From contig NZ_JACSGT010000001.1 of NCBI RefSeq assembly GCF_021504595.1, forward strand, positions 3,162,001-3,226,000: 64,000 bases of DNA, read 5' to 3'. Positions 19,050-30,052 of the stretch are shown in pieces. The notes below the pieces were generated by a model, which searched no databases, was not told where the DNA came from, and saw nothing but the letters and a program-made list of their open reading frames with translations. The stretch comes from Chryseobacterium indicum (lineage in GTDB: Bacteria > Bacteroidota > Bacteroidia > Flavobacteriales > Weeksellaceae). A program made the translations under genes and the position numbers. How positions within the stretch are numbered: the first letter of the stretch is position 1; each line of letters begins with the position of its first letter.

Positions 19050-22000
19050 ATGTCAAATAAAAATAAATCAAGTAGATTTAATAAAATAACCATCGGTTTA
19101 GCTTCACCCGAATCGATTCTTCAGGAATCGAGAGGGGAGGTTCTTAAGCCGGAAACTATTAACTACAGAACGCATAAGCCTGAAAGAGACGGTTTGTTCT
19201 GTGAAAAAATCTTCGGTCCTGTAAAGGATTACGAATGTGCTTGTGGTAAATACAAGAGAATTCGTTACAAAGGGATCGTTTGTGACCGTTGTGGAGTAGA
19301 AGTTACGGAGAAAAAAGTACGTAGAGAGAGAATCGGACATATCAATCTGGTAGTTCCAATTGCGCACATCTGGTATTTCCGTTCTTTACCAAACAAAATT
19401 GGTTACCTTTTAGGAATTCCTTCCAAGAAATTGGATATGATCATCTACTACGAAAGATATGTAGTGATCCAGCAGGGTATTGCTAAAAAATTAGACGGTT
19501 CTGATTTCGAAAATATGGAGTTCTTAACTGAAGAAGAGTACCTTGATATCATGGAAACTCTTCCGATTGAGAACCAGTATCTTGATGATTCTGATCCGAA
19601 CAAATTCATCGCTAAGATGGGTGCGGAAGCGGTTGAAGAATTATTAAAAAGAATCGATCTTGATGCATTGTCTTTCGACCTGAGACACAAAGCACACAAC
19701 GAAGGTTCAAAACAAAGAAGAACTGAGGCTTTAAAAAGATTGAACGTTGTAGAAGCATTAAGAGGTGCTAATACAAGAATGATCAACAAGCCTGAGTGGA
19801 TGATTATGCGTGTGCTTCCGGTTATCCCGCCAGAACTAAGACCATTGGTTCCGTTGGATGGTGGACGTTTCGCGACTTCCGATTTGAATGACCTTTACAG
19901 AAGAGTTATTATCAGAAATAATCGTTTGAAGAGATTATTGGAGATCAAAGCTCCGGAAGTAATCTTAAGAAACGAGAAGCGTATGCTTCAGGAATCAGTA
20001 GATTCATTATTCGATAACACAAGAAAATCTTCAGCAGTAAAATCTGAATCAAACAGACCATTGAAATCACTTTCAGATTCATTGAAAGGTAAGCAGGGGC
20101 GTTTCCGTCAGAACTTATTAGGAAAAAGAGTAGATTACTCTGCGCGTTCCGTAATTGTTGTAGGTCCGAACTTACAGCTTCACGAGTGTGGTATTCCTAA
20201 AGATATGGCTGCGGAACTTTACAAACCGTTCATCATTAGAAAACTAATTGAAAGAGGAATTGTAAAAACAGTAAAATCTGCAAAGAGAATTATCGATAGA
20301 AAAGAGCCGGTAGTTTATGATATCCTTGAAAACGTGATGAAAGGTCACCCTGTTCTACTGAACAGAGCACCTACGCTTCACAGACTGGGTATTCAGGCTT
20401 TCCAGCCTAAGATGATCGAAGGTAAGGCAATCCAGCTGCACCCGTTGGTAACAACAGCATTCAACGCCGATTTCGACGGTGACCAGATGGCGGTACACTT
20501 ACCGTTAGGTCCTGAAGCGATCCTTGAAGCGCAGTTATTAATGCTAGGTTCTCAAAACATCCTGAACCCTGCAAACGGTTCTCCAATTACAGTACCTTCT
20601 CAGGACATGGTTCTTGGTCTTTATTTCATGACCAAAGAATTGAGTTCTACAGAAGATATGAAAGTAAAAGGTGAAGGTCTTGCATTCTATTCTCCTGAAG
20701 AAGCGGAAATCGCTTATGCTGAAGGAAGAGTATCTTTAAATGCTAAAGTAAGATGTAGACTTCCTGTAAAAGAAGACGGACAAATCGTTACAAGATTGAT
20801 CGAAACTTCTGTGGGTAGAATTTTATTCAACCAGATTGTACCGAAGCAGGTAGGTTATATTAATGAACTTCTTACGAAGAAATCATTAAGAAACGTTATC
20901 GGTAAGATCCTTGCAGATACAGATTTCCCTACAACTGTGAAGTTCCTGGATGCAATGAAAGACTTAGGATACTCAAACGCATTCAAAGGAGGTCTTTCTT
21001 TCTCATTAGGAGACATCGTGGTTCCTGTTGAGAAAAAGCAAATGATTGCACAATCAATCGAAACTGTAGACGAAATTAGAGCTAACTATAACATGGGTCT
21101 AATTACAGATACAGAACGTTATAATCAGGTAATTGACGTTTGGACAAATACCAACGCAGGATTAACGGAAATGATCATGAGCAGAATGAAAACTGACCAA
21201 GGTGGTTTCAACTCTGTATACATGATGCTTGATTCCGGAGCGAGGGGTTCTAAAGAACAGATCCGTCAGTTATCAGGGATGAGAGGTTTGATGGCAAAAC
21301 CGCAGAAAGCTGGTTCTACCGGTGCGGAGATCATCGAAAACCCGATTCTTGCAAACTTTAAAGAAGGTCTTTCAATTCTAGAATACTTTATCTCTACCCA
21401 CGGTGCCCGTAAAGGTCTTGCGGATACCGCTCTTAAGACTGCCGATGCAGGATACTTAACGAGAAGATTGGTAGACGTTGCACAGGATGTTATCGTTACA
21501 GAAGACGACTGTGGAACGCTGAGAGGTACAGAAGTTACCGCACTTAAGAAAAATGACGAGATTGTTGAAAGAATTTCAGAAAGAATCTTAGGTAGAGTAT
21601 CATTACATAATATTTATGATCCTGAAACTGACGAATTAATTGCAGAAGCAGATCAGGTAATCACTGAATCATTCGCGAAGAGAATTGAAGAAGCTGGATT
21701 AGAAGCAGTTGAAGTTCGTTCGCCACTTACTTGTGAGGCTAAAAAAGGGATCTGTGCAAAATGCTACGGTAGAAACTTGGCAACAGGTAAAATGATTCAC
21801 ATGGGTGAAGCGGTAGGTGTAATTGCAGCACAATCCATCGGGGAACCGGGAACTCAGCTTACGTTGAGAACTTTCCACCAGGGGGGGACTGCAGGAAACG
21901 TATCAGAAAACCCGTCAATTGTTGCAAGAAGAGACGGTATCGTTGAAATGGACGAGGTAAGAACAATTACTTCTGAAGATGAAAACGGTAATACTGCTGA

Positions 22001-23315
22001 AGTGGTAGTTTCTCGTTCAACAGAATTCAGATTAGTTGCTGATAACGAGTCAAGAACTCCGTTAATGGTGGCTAACGTACCTTACGGTTCCATATTATCT
22101 GTGAAGCCGGGTGATAAAGTGAAGAAAGGTGATGTAATCTGTAAGTGGGATCCGTACAACGCGGTTATCATTGCAGAAACCGCAGGTAAGGTAGAATACG
22201 AAGACATTATCCAAGGGGTATCATTCCAGTTGGAGATTGACGAACAGACAGGATTTGAGGAGAAAGTAATCTCTGAATCCAGAAATAAAAAAGCCGTACC
22301 AACCTTGAAGGTGGTAGATTCTAAAGGGGTTGAGCAGAAAGCATACAACTTACCGGTAGGAGCCCACTTAATGGTAAACGATGGTGAAAAAATTAAGGCT
22401 GGTAAAGTCTTAATCAAAATCCCGAGAAAATCTGCAAAAGCAGGGGATATCACCGGAGGACTTCCGAGAGTTACCGAATTATTCGAAGCAAGAAACCCTT
22501 CAAACCCGGCGGTTGTTACAGAAATCGATGGGGTAGTTTCTTACGGAAAAATCAAGAGAGGTAACCGAGAATTGATCGTTGAAGCTAAAACAGGAGAGAG
22601 AAAAATTTATTTAGTTAAATTATCCAACCAGATTTTAGTACAGGAGAATGACTTCGTAAGAGCTGGTTCACCACTTTCTGACGGTTCTATTACTCCGGAC
22701 GATATCTTAAGAATCAAAGGTCCAACTGCGGTTCAGGAATATTTAGTAAACGAAATTCAGGAAGTTTACCGTTTGCAAGGGGTAAAAATCGACGACAAGC
22801 ACTTCGAAATCATCGTAAGACAGATGATGACGAAAGTATCTATCGTTGATGGAGGTGATACTCAATTCCTTGAAGGTGCTCTTGAACACAAGTATGATTT
22901 CTTGGAAGAGAATAACAGAGTATTCGGTCTTAAAGTAGTAGTTGATGCCGGAGATTCTAAAGTATTCCTGCCGGGACAGATGATTACTGCAAGAGAATTA
23001 AGAGACGAAAACTCCAAACTGAAGCGTGAAGATTTAGCTTTAGTAGAAGTAAGAGAAGCTTTACCGGCTACAGCAACTCCTGTATTACAGGGGATCACAA
23101 GAGCAGCTCTTCAGACGAAATCCTTCATGTCTGCAGCATCGTTCCAGGAAACGACTAAAGTTCTTAACGAAGCAGCAGTTGCCGGAAAAGTAGATGATCT
23201 TAACGGTCTTAAAGAAAATGTAATTGTAGGACACAGAATTCCTGCAGGTACAGGTCTTAAAGAATACCAAAATGTGATCGTAGGTTCTAAAAAAGAATTC
23301 GAAGATCTTAACTAA
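19050..23315 (+). CDS. rpoC: DNA-directed RNA polymerase subunit beta'
   Basis: This is the beta' subunit, 1421 residues. The N-terminal zinc site is [20 protein letters not shown], the active-site Mg-binding loop is [15 protein letters not shown], and the second zinc site is [15 protein letters not shown]. The trigger-loop region follows with [20 protein letters not shown], in which two Gly codons and a neighbouring base form a G7 run; the frame is intact. It is co-transcribed with rpoB, and the DUF3467 gene follows 87 nt downstream. Confidence 0.99.
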   Translation: MSNKNKSSRFNKITIGLASPESILQESRGEVLKPETINYRTHKPERDGLFCEKIFGPVKDYECACGKYKRIRYKGIVCDRCGVEVTEKKVRRERIGHINLVVPIAHIWYFRSLPNKIGYLLGIPSKKLDMIIYYERYVVIQQGIAKKLDGSDFENMEFLTEEEYLDIMETLPIENQYLDDSDPNKFIAKMGAEAVEELLKRIDLDALSFDLRHKAHNEGSKQRRTEALKRLNVVEALRGANTRMINKPEWMIMRVLPVIPPELRPLVPLDGGRFATSDLNDLYRRVIIRNNRLKRLLEIKAPEVILRNEKRMLQESVDSLFDNTRKSSAVKSESNRPLKSLSDSLKGKQGRFRQNLLGKRVDYSARSVIVVGPNLQLHECGIPKDMAAELYKPFIIRKLIERGIVKTVKSAKRIIDRKEPVVYDILENVMKGHPVLLNRAPTLHRLGIQAFQPKMIEGKAIQLHPLVTTAFNADFDGDQMAVHLPLGPEAILEAQLLMLGSQNILNPANGSPITVPSQDMVLGLYFMTKELSSTEDMKVKGEGLAFYSPEEAEIAYAEGRVSLNAKVRCRLPVKEDGQIVTRLIETSVGRILFNQIVPKQVGYINELLTKKSLRNVIGKILADTDFPTTVKFLDAMKDLGYSNAFKGGLSFSLGDIVVPVEKKQMIAQSIETVDEIRANYNMGLITDTERYNQVIDVWTNTNAGLTEMIMSRMKTDQGGFNSVYMMLDSGARGSKEQIRQLSGMRGLMAKPQKAGSTGAEIIENPILANFKEGLSILEYFISTHGARKGLADTALKTADAGYLTRRLVDVAQDVIVTEDDCGTLRGTEVTALKKNDEIVERISERILGRVSLHNIYDPETDELIAEADQVITESFAKRIEEAGLEAVEVRSPLTCEAKKGICAKCYGRNLATGKMIHMGEAVGVIAAQSIGEPGTQLTLRTFHQGGTAGNVSENPSIVARRDGIVEMDEVRTITSEDENGNTAEVVVSRSTEFRLVADNESRTPLMVANVPYGSILSVKPGDKVKKGDVICKWDPYNAVIIAETAGKVEYEDIIQGVSFQLEIDEQTGFEEKVISESRNKKAVPTLKVVDSKGVEQKAYNLPVGAHLMVNDGEKIKAGKVLIKIPRKSAKAGDITGGLPRVTELFEARNPSNPAVVTEIDGVVSYGKIKRGNRELIVEAKTGERKIYLVKLSNQILVQENDFVRAGSPLSDGSITPDDILRIKGPTAVQEYLVNEIQEVYRLQGVKIDDKHFEIIVRQMMTKVSIVDGGDTQFLEGALEHKYDFLEENNRVFGLKVVVDAGDSKVFLPGQMITARELRDENSKLKREDLALVEVREALPATATPVLQGITRAALQTKSFMSAASFQETTKVLNEAAVAGKVDDLNGLKENVIVGHRIPAGTGLKEYQNVIVGSKKEFEDLN

Positions 23316-23402
23316 AAATAATGATTCGGAAATTTGAGGTTTGAATTTATTTTTATATTTTCACAACCTCAAAAATTTCGAATAAAAAAATATTTTATAA
23401 CA

Positions 23403-23708
23403 ATGGACAACAATCAAAATCCACAAGACGGAAACATCAACATCGAATTAAACGAAATGGTAGCAGCTGGTATCTATGCTAATTTAGCTTTGGTAAACCA
23501 CTCTCCATCTGAGTTTGTAGTAGATTTCATCCAGTTAATGCCGGGAGTACAGCAGGCTAAAGTAAGATCAAGAGTTATTCTTGCTCCGCTTCACGCAAAA
23601 AGAGTACTTTCTGCTCTTCAGCAAAATATTGCTAATTATGAGCAGCAATTTGGAGAAATTAAAGAAGTTGAACCTTTCGTATTAGGAGGAAACAACGTAA
23701 ACGCTTAA
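23403..23708 (+). CDS. DUF3467 domain protein
   Basis: This 101-residue cytosolic protein has the DUF3467 core: a predicted beta strand with YANLALVNHSPSEFVVDFIQLMPG, then KVRSRVILAPLHAKRVLSALQQN, and a C-terminal helix. The frame extends upstream, but ATG at 23403 gives the family's usual length and N-terminus (MDNNQN). The family is unstudied. Its position just after rpoC, with a terminator behind it, suggests it ends the rpoBC transcript. A link to transcription is only a guess from context. Confidence 0.92.
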   Translation: MDNNQNPQDGNINIELNEMVAAGIYANLALVNHSPSEFVVDFIQLMPGVQQAKVRSRVILAPLHAKRVLSALQQNIANYEQQFGEIKEVEPFVLGGNNVNA

Positions 23709-23730
23709 GATTTACTCTAAAAAATAAAAG

Positions 23731-23763
23731 AATGCCTCAATTTTTATTGAGGCATTTTTTTAT
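23731..23763 (+). terminator. Terminator after the rpoBC-DUF3467 transcript
   Basis: AATGCCTCAA and TTGAGGCATT form a perfect 10-bp stem with a 6-nt loop, followed by a T-tract. Confidence 0.92.
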
Positions 23764-23856
23764 AACTCTATTTAACATAATAATTGATTTTGCTTTTTTT
23801 ATTGAATTATTTTACATAATTTATAAATTTTTATAATATTATTTGTGCATATGATT

Positions 23857-23864
23857 TATATTTG
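23857..23864 (+). promoter_or_regulatory. -7 box of the T9SS propeller gene
   Basis: TATATTTG lies 14 nt before the start codon, with no clear -33 box at the usual spacing. The leader would be very short. Confidence 0.4.
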
Positions 23865-23878
23865 TAAAAAATGTAAAA

Positions 23879-26713
23879 ATGAAACGATATACTATTCTTG
23901 GCATTATGTTATGCATAACCGGAAATATATATGCACAAGATAAAACGCTTCAGGCAAATCAAAAGCATCTTCAGGAATTATACTCCAAATATCAGAAAAA
24001 CTTAAAAAAACAGCATAAATTATCGAAGTCTGCGGGAATTCCACCTAATCCTTATAACGAAGAAGATTTCAAGAGAACGATGGATCCTGTAACGGGTGAA
24101 AATAATTTTGGTTCTCTTGCGAAGCTGAGTGAAGAAATTGCTCAGGGGAAATATGCACCAACTGGTCCTATGTCTTTTATTAACAGGGGAGGATCTTCTA
24201 CCAATAAGATCGTTAACGAACCGTGGATTGAAAGAGGACCGTACAGTGTAGGCGGAAGAACGCGTGCTATTATGTATGATCCGAATGATCCTACAGGAAA
24301 GAGAGTTTTTGCGGGAGGTGTTTCAGGAGGACTTTGGGTAAATCAGGATCCTTCGGTAAGCACAAATGAATGGACTCCAATAAGCACTTTCTGGGCGAAT
24401 ACTTCTATATCATCCATTGCTTATGATCCAAATAATCCACAAATAATATATGTGGGAACAGGAGAATCCTGTACTGCGGATGCAATAGGTTCAGGAATAT
24501 GGAAGTCAACTAACGGAGGAAGTACATGGACACAGATTTTTACCGTTACTCCGACCTATTCTGGTAACGTAAGAAGTGGAAATTTTTACATCAATGATAT
24601 CAAAGTAAGAAACAATGGCGGAGTTTCGGAAGTTTATGCCGGTGTAAGCGGTAATTATAGTGATGGAACATTTCAGGGTTTAAGTCAGGCAGGATTATAT
24701 AAATCTACCGACGGAGGTGCGACCTTTACAAAAAATACAAGTTTACTGGCAACAAGTACAACTACCAATCTGCCGAGTACCATAGGTTATTCTATTCAAC
24801 AGATAGAAATTGGTGCTGATAATTCTGTTTGGGTGTCTACGAGATCTTCAAGATATTCTACTATAGATTCAGGTGGAAGAATTTTAAAATCTACAGATGG
24901 AAATACTTTCAGTGTAGTTTACAATGTCGGAAATTCCGGTGCGAGAGTTAATTTTACGCTTTCCAGAACAGATGCCAACAAAGTTTACGCACTCATGCAG
25001 GGAGCAAACAGTACTTCTGAACCTGTTCGTATTGTGAGATCTACGGACGGTGGAACAACATGGCAGGCAACAAATGATGCCACTCCGGTTATCACGCTTC
25101 CGGCAGCAACAGATACAGCAATTCCGGCAAACGATTTTACAAGAGGGCAGTCTTTCTATGATCTTATTATCGCTACAGATCCTTTGGATGATAATACAGT
25201 TTATATAGGAGGAGTTGATCTGTATAAATCTACAAACGGAGCAGCAAACTGGACGCAGATTTCAAAATGGTCGAACAATAATAACATGGCTGCGTTACAG
25301 GTTTCTCAGGTACACGCAGATCAGCATGAAATAGTTTTTAATCCTTTTAATAACTATTCTACCAATCAGATGATGTTTGGAAATGATGGAGGAATTTATT
25401 TTGCGGCAAATAAAAATACTATTGCAACCACATCAGGTTTTGCTGCAAGAAACACAAGATACAACGTTACCCAGTTTTATACTGCTATGCTGAATCCTAT
25501 TAAAACACCTTCTAATGAAGAACTTTTAGCGGGAGCTCAGGATAATGGTTCCTGGTGGTTATATGGTGCTCCACAGGCGAATAATTTCTTAACCAGTCAG
25601 TCCGCTACAGGTGGAGACGGAATGTATACGGAATATGACGATCAGGATAATTATGAAATTGCGAGTTATGTGTACAATAATCACTATCTGTTAACGAGCA
25701 GTAGTTATTATCTTATTTCTTCAAGTACTAACAGAGATAATTATGGACATTTTACTAACGAAATTGCTCTGGACAGAATAAATAATGTATTCTATTCTTA
25801 CCGTTCAGGATTAACTATTTTCAGAACTCCCGGCTTATCGGCAACAGCTACGACATTTACCAATACTACAATGACTGTGGGAACTGCACAGACAAACGAG
25901 CAGATTTCATGGATGAAGGTTTCTCCTTATACAACAGCTTCTACAACACTATTTGTAGGAACTAATTTAGGAAGAATTATCAAGGTTACAAATGCAAATA
26001 CGACATCGTATGCGTCTACTGTACTTACAACACCCGCTGCGGGAACCATTTCTGATATCGAATTCGGAAAAAATGAAAATGAGATTATGGTAACATTATC
26101 CAACTATAATCTTACAAGTGTATTCTTTTCTACAGACGGAGGAACAACTTGGCAAAATAAAGAAGGAAATCTTCCTGACATGCCGGTAAGAACAATTCTT
26201 GGAAATCCTGATGACGCTAATGAAGTAATTCTGGGAACAGAAATGGGAGTTTGGGGAACTACCAATTTCCTTTCTGCATCGCCAACCTGGTCTTCTATCA
26301 GTGGAAATATCGGAAATGTAAGAGTTACCAATTTAGATTACAGACCTACAACAAGAACCGTTTTGGTTTCTACCTATGGAAGAGGAGCATGGACTACTCA
26401 GAATACAACCGTTACTTTAGCCACTGGCGATGTAAAAAGTAAAAACAACGAAACGAGAATATACCCTAACCCTTCAAAAGGGATTTCACACATAAGATTT
26501 GATTCTGCTAAATACAATACAGTTGATATCAGTATCTTTGATGCTTCAGGAAGACTGGTTTACAGCAAAAAGAATGTGAAATCTGATGAAGAATTCGGTC
26601 AGAGATTAACTCCGGGGAATTACATCCTGAAAGCTGAATCCAAAGGAACAATTGTTTACAGCGGAAACTATCTGGTTTTAGGGAAAGTAAATGATGACGG
26701 AGATGACGATTAA
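23879..26713 (+). CDS. T9SS type A sorted beta-propeller (sortilin/BNR-like) protein
   Basis: The 944-residue protein has a signal peptide (cut after IYAQ), a Lys/Gln-rich helical stretch (25-55), and a long propeller region. The propeller has repeated Asp-box-like phrases: WKSTNGGSTWTQ, YKSTDGGATFT, VRSTDGGTTWQ, FSTDGGTTWQNKEG and YVGTGES. These are typical of VPS10/sortilin-like or BNR folds. The C-terminus carries the T9SS sorting signal (RIYPNPSKG...GNYILKAESKG) followed by an unusual acidic tail, VNDDGDDD. Exposure at the cell surface is inferred; no catalytic residues for a glycosidase could be assigned. The small lipoprotein gene 3 nt downstream is probably co-transcribed. Confidence 0.88.
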   Translation: MKRYTILGIMLCITGNIYAQDKTLQANQKHLQELYSKYQKNLKKQHKLSKSAGIPPNPYNEEDFKRTMDPVTGENNFGSLAKLSEEIAQGKYAPTGPMSFINRGGSSTNKIVNEPWIERGPYSVGGRTRAIMYDPNDPTGKRVFAGGVSGGLWVNQDPSVSTNEWTPISTFWANTSISSIAYDPNNPQIIYVGTGESCTADAIGSGIWKSTNGGSTWTQIFTVTPTYSGNVRSGNFYINDIKVRNNGGVSEVYAGVSGNYSDGTFQGLSQAGLYKSTDGGATFTKNTSLLATSTTTNLPSTIGYSIQQIEIGADNSVWVSTRSSRYSTIDSGGRILKSTDGNTFSVVYNVGNSGARVNFTLSRTDANKVYALMQGANSTSEPVRIVRSTDGGTTWQATNDATPVITLPAATDTAIPANDFTRGQSFYDLIIATDPLDDNTVYIGGVDLYKSTNGAANWTQISKWSNNNNMAALQVSQVHADQHEIVFNPFNNYSTNQMMFGNDGGIYFAANKNTIATTSGFAARNTRYNVTQFYTAMLNPIKTPSNEELLAGAQDNGSWWLYGAPQANNFLTSQSATGGDGMYTEYDDQDNYEIASYVYNNHYLLTSSSYYLISSSTNRDNYGHFTNEIALDRINNVFYSYRSGLTIFRTPGLSATATTFTNTTMTVGTAQTNEQISWMKVSPYTTASTTLFVGTNLGRIIKVTNANTTSYASTVLTTPAAGTISDIEFGKNENEIMVTLSNYNLTSVFFSTDGGTTWQNKEGNLPDMPVRTILGNPDDANEVILGTEMGVWGTTNFLSASPTWSSISGNIGNVRVTNLDYRPTTRTVLVSTYGRGAWTTQNTTVTLATGDVKSKNNETRIYPNPSKGISHIRFDSAKYNTVDISIFDASGRLVYSKKNVKSDEEFGQRLTPGNYILKAESKGTIVYSGNYLVLGKVNDDGDDD

Positions 26714-26716
26714 AAA

Positions 26717-27196
26717 ATGAACAATCAGCTATTGATAATTATATTTTGGATACTGGCGTTTTCCTGTAAAGCGCCGGTTTCCTCATTTTATCAGGGTAAT
26801 GTAACTTTAGTTTCTGCAGAAAAAACAGAATGGTTCGGCGGAAGACCCGGCATAAGAGGGACTTTATACACTGTAGCTTTAAAATTAAAAAACAGTAAAG
26901 ATCGTATTACTGTAAAATCTTTCAAAGCTGAAGGCAATGTGTTGAAGTTTGCACAGTCTGTTTCAGGAAATACAATAACTGTAAAAGGTAACTTTCAAAA
27001 ACCGGACGAGATCAATAATCTGGAATATTCACCTTCCGGATCTGCAGCTGTAAAATCTGAAAAAACGATTTCTTCAAACCCAAAAGAAAACTGGATAGAA
27101 TACACCGTAAAAGATTCTGATAAAAGTTACAAAATCAATATCCCAAAATTCACTTTGGTAGAACCAGAGGGAGAACTCATCCCCCGAAGACAATAA
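26717..27196 (+). CDS. Small hypothetical lipoprotein
   Basis: The 159-residue protein has a short signal peptide and lipobox AFSC (Cys about 17). The mature part appears all-beta, with VTLVSAEKTEWFGGRPGIRG and alternating strands to KINIPKFTLVEPEGEL. It starts 3 nt after the T9SS propeller gene and 6 nt before the next gene, so the three form an operon. I do not recognise the family; a periplasmic or surface accessory role for the propeller protein is only suggested by context. Confidence 0.75.
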   Translation: MNNQLLIIIFWILAFSCKAPVSSFYQGNVTLVSAEKTEWFGGRPGIRGTLYTVALKLKNSKDRITVKSFKAEGNVLKFAQSVSGNTITVKGNFQKPDEINNLEYSPSGSAAVKSEKTISSNPKENWIEYTVKDSDKSYKINIPKFTLVEPEGELIPRRQ

Positions 27197-27202
27197 ATTT
27201 TT

Positions 27203-27757
27203 TTGCACAAAAAACTGTTTTTCATATTTCTGTTTATTCCTTTCATGATCGTATTGATGAATATGATCTATCCTTTTGTTTCCTACATTAAAACCAAAAT
27301 TTATGAAACAACACAATATCATATTTTAAATCATAAATTGGATGCAGCAGAAACCATTTATTTTTCTGAGAAAGAAATTCTAAATGCCGAATGGAAAGAA
27401 GAAAAAGAATTTACATTAAACGGATTTTCTTACGATATCATTAAAGTTGATCTTAAAAACGGCGAAAAATACTATCACTGCTATTTTGATAAAAAAGATA
27501 TTGTTATTGATTCAATCTTAAAATTTTCAGAATTTTTTGCAGCTAAAAAAATAGGGGCATGGAGACATTTTAATTCACCTTTTCAGCATAAGAAAATCAT
27601 AAAAACATCCAGCTTTTATACTTTTTTCGAAGCAGAAAAACTTCATTTTTTTATCTTTTATTTCAGACCGAAATCAGATTATCTTAAAAGATTAGAAAAT
27701 GCATATTATCTGTCCGTTATTATTCCGCCTCCGGAAAAAAGTTTTATCTCATCATAA
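27203..27757 (+). CDS. Hypothetical membrane-anchored protein
   Basis: The 184-residue protein begins with a basic-hydrophobic segment (HKKLFFIFLFIPFMIVLMNM) that looks like an uncleaved membrane anchor or signal. It is followed by a Lys/Glu/Phe-rich domain. The start is uncertain: TTG at 27203 keeps the positive charges before the hydrophobic stretch, while the first ATG (27245) would cut it. The family is not recognised. It is the third gene of the run with the T9SS propeller gene and the small lipoprotein; the TonB receptor gene follows after 35 nt and may be in the same transcript. Confidence 0.65.
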   Translation: MHKKLFFIFLFIPFMIVLMNMIYPFVSYIKTKIYETTQYHILNHKLDAAETIYFSEKEILNAEWKEEKEFTLNGFSYDIIKVDLKNGEKYYHCYFDKKDIVIDSILKFSEFFAAKKIGAWRHFNSPFQHKKIIKTSSFYTFFEAEKLHFFIFYFRPKSDYLKRLENAYYLSVIIPPPEKSFISS

Positions 27758-27792
27758 ACTTTTAAACGACAAATAATTAATTTTTAAAATCA

Positions 27793-29937
27793 ATGAAAAA
27801 ATATATATGCATTGCAGCTTTATTAGGCTGCACAATTGCAAGTGCCCAACAATCATCAGAAATCGAAGAAGTTGCAATCCAGGGAAGAAAAAAAATAAAA
27901 CAGGAACGGGCAGAGTTCAAAAGACATGCACAGTCTGTAGAAACCCTTTCAGAAGAAGAACTTGGCAGAAATAATCCGGCAGCAATAGACCAGACTTTAT
28001 CTACAATGCCCGGAGTTCAGGTCGATAAAAGAACGAATTTCGGAGGACAGAGACTGGTTGTCCGCGGATACGGAAACGATCAGAAGTTTAATAACTGGGG
28101 AGTAAAAGCCTACTGGAACAATATGCCTTTAACCAATGCCGAAGGAATTACCATTCTGGATGACATCGATTTTGCTTATGTAAACAATGTTGAGGTGATC
28201 AAAGGACCTGCGGCAACCATGTATGGCGGCGGAGTAGGAGGAGCGGTTCGCTTTTATACCCGTCCGGATTTTACAAAAGGCATTACTATTTCAGAAAACG
28301 CTTTAGTTGGTGCTTTTAAAACATTTCAGTCCCGCACTCAGCTCAATGTTGCGGATGAAAACTATTCTGTGAATGCTGCATACGGTCACCTTGAAACCGA
28401 TGGTTACAGACCTAACGGAAGCGGTCTGAAAAACTTTTTTAATGTAAACGGAACAGTTAAACTCGGAAAAAATGATCAGTTAAGTTTCTTTGGAAGTCAG
28501 GCTTATTCTTACGAACATACTTCAGGACAGATTTCTTATGATGATTATTATGCAGGAATCGACAATGGAAATCCGGCTTACATCAGAAAAAATTCAGGAA
28601 CAAAAATAAAATCCACACGAGTAGGATTAAGCAACTCTGTAAATATTCTTCCGAATTTTAGAAATTACACCACGCTTTTTTATTATAACGGAAATACGGA
28701 GAGTGTTTCTGCAGGAGCTTTCGGTGTAACCAGTTCTCCCAATGTAGGATTACGTTCCACATTTACCCTGAAAAATGAATTCAAAGATTTCGAAAACAGA
28801 TTGGATTTCGGAACGGAGATTCAGAATTCCATGTCTACGACTTCAAGCTACCGTTTTACAGGATCTATCACAAATCCATTAGAAACTACAGGCATTTCAG
28901 GAGCATCTTATTTTAAATACAACAACAATCAGGCGACCTATTTTGCAATAGATTATCTAACGTACAAACCTTGGGGATTGACATTTCTTGCGGGATTAAG
29001 TGCAAACAGAACCAATTACGACAGAAAAGACTTGTTTGCAGTTCCGGGTTTAATTACGGGGAAGAAAGACCAATCATTTACCAAGCAGTACGAAACAGCT
29101 TACACTCCGCACTTTGCACTACAGAAAGAGTGGAAAAATCAGATTTTTAATCTAAGCTACAGTGAAGGATACAACGCTCCGACAGCTACGGCTTCTTTTA
29201 TTAATTTTACGAATACCGCAAATAACGATTTGCAACCTGAACGTGCTAAAATGCTAGATTTCAGTGTACACGGATTATTATTGGATACCAAGCTTGATTA
29301 TCAGGTTTCTGTTTTCAGAATCGATTACTCAAATAAATTAACACAGCTTACCATACCAAATTCCAATAATCAGACCTATTGGGCAAATACAGGAAGCCAG
29401 AAAAATAATGGTCTCGAAGTGAGCATAGGATATCAGTATAAAAACGATAATTCTTTCATCAACAGAATCGTTCCTTTTGTTAATATGTCTTATTATGATG
29501 CTAAATATAAAGATTTTAAAACAAGATTGCTGGGAGCGGATCAAACTTATGACCACAAAACTGTAGTTGGCGTTCCAAGAAATAAATACGCAATTGGTCT
29601 GGATTTATATACAAAACCCGGCTTTTATCTCGTAAACACATACAATTATTTAGGAAATGTCTACACAGATTTTGCCAATACCAATCTGGTAAAAGGATTT
29701 GGATTGCTTAATTCCAAACTGGGGTATAAAAAATCTTTCGGAAGATTCGATCTTGATGCTTATGTGATGGGAAATAATCTCACCAATCAGATTAATTATA
29801 CATTTCTGTTCTTAGGAAACAGCATTAATGATTCAGATACAGGAAGTGGCTATCCGAAAGGAGTAGCAACGGATCTTAATCCGGGACCAAGCAAATCCTA
29901 TTTCTTTTATGGTTTGAACCTTAAATATAGGCTGTAA
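27793..29937 (+). CDS. TonB-dependent outer-membrane receptor
   Basis: The 714-residue receptor has a signal peptide (cut after SAQ), a TonB-box-like start (SEIEEVAIQG), a plug domain (about 45-160) with ETLSEEEL, LSTMPGVQVD, RGYGNDQKFNNWGVK and the typical VEVIKGPAATMYGGG, and a 22-strand barrel ending in YFFYGLNLKYRL. It has no N-terminal carboxypeptidase-D-like domain, which favours an iron/siderophore or metal-type receptor over a SusC-type glycan receptor. The substrate is unknown. It is followed by a terminator and then the Crp-type regulator and redox operon. Confidence 0.92.
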   Translation: MKKYICIAALLGCTIASAQQSSEIEEVAIQGRKKIKQERAEFKRHAQSVETLSEEELGRNNPAAIDQTLSTMPGVQVDKRTNFGGQRLVVRGYGNDQKFNNWGVKAYWNNMPLTNAEGITILDDIDFAYVNNVEVIKGPAATMYGGGVGGAVRFYTRPDFTKGITISENALVGAFKTFQSRTQLNVADENYSVNAAYGHLETDGYRPNGSGLKNFFNVNGTVKLGKNDQLSFFGSQAYSYEHTSGQISYDDYYAGIDNGNPAYIRKNSGTKIKSTRVGLSNSVNILPNFRNYTTLFYYNGNTESVSAGAFGVTSSPNVGLRSTFTLKNEFKDFENRLDFGTEIQNSMSTTSSYRFTGSITNPLETTGISGASYFKYNNNQATYFAIDYLTYKPWGLTFLAGLSANRTNYDRKDLFAVPGLITGKKDQSFTKQYETAYTPHFALQKEWKNQIFNLSYSEGYNAPTATASFINFTNTANNDLQPERAKMLDFSVHGLLLDTKLDYQVSVFRIDYSNKLTQLTIPNSNNQTYWANTGSQKNNGLEVSIGYQYKNDNSFINRIVPFVNMSYYDAKYKDFKTRLLGADQTYDHKTVVGVPRNKYAIGLDLYTKPGFYLVNTYNYLGNVYTDFANTNLVKGFGLLNSKLGYKKSFGRFDLDAYVMGNNLTNQINYTFLFLGNSINDSDTGSGYPKGVATDLNPGPSKSYFFYGLNLKYRL

Positions 29938-29945
29938 ATTAAAGA

Positions 29946-29979
29946 AAGCTGTTTCACAAAAGTGGAGCAGCTTTTTTTA
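29946..29979 (+). terminator. Terminator after the TonB receptor gene
   Basis: AAGCTGTTTCAC pairs with GTGGAGCAGCTT (two G-T pairs) around an AAAA loop, followed by a seven-T tract. It separates the receptor from the regulator. Confidence 0.85.
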
Positions 29980-30052
29980 TAATATTCTTCAATAATTCTC
30001 TGCATTAATATGCTGATATTTTTTAAATTTGTTTTTTAGTAGGGATATAAAG

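Noticed and set aside
21880..21887. Frameshift-prone G7 run in rpoC
   Set aside because: The frame is intact and the residues are the conserved HQGGT; there is no sign of a real frameshift.
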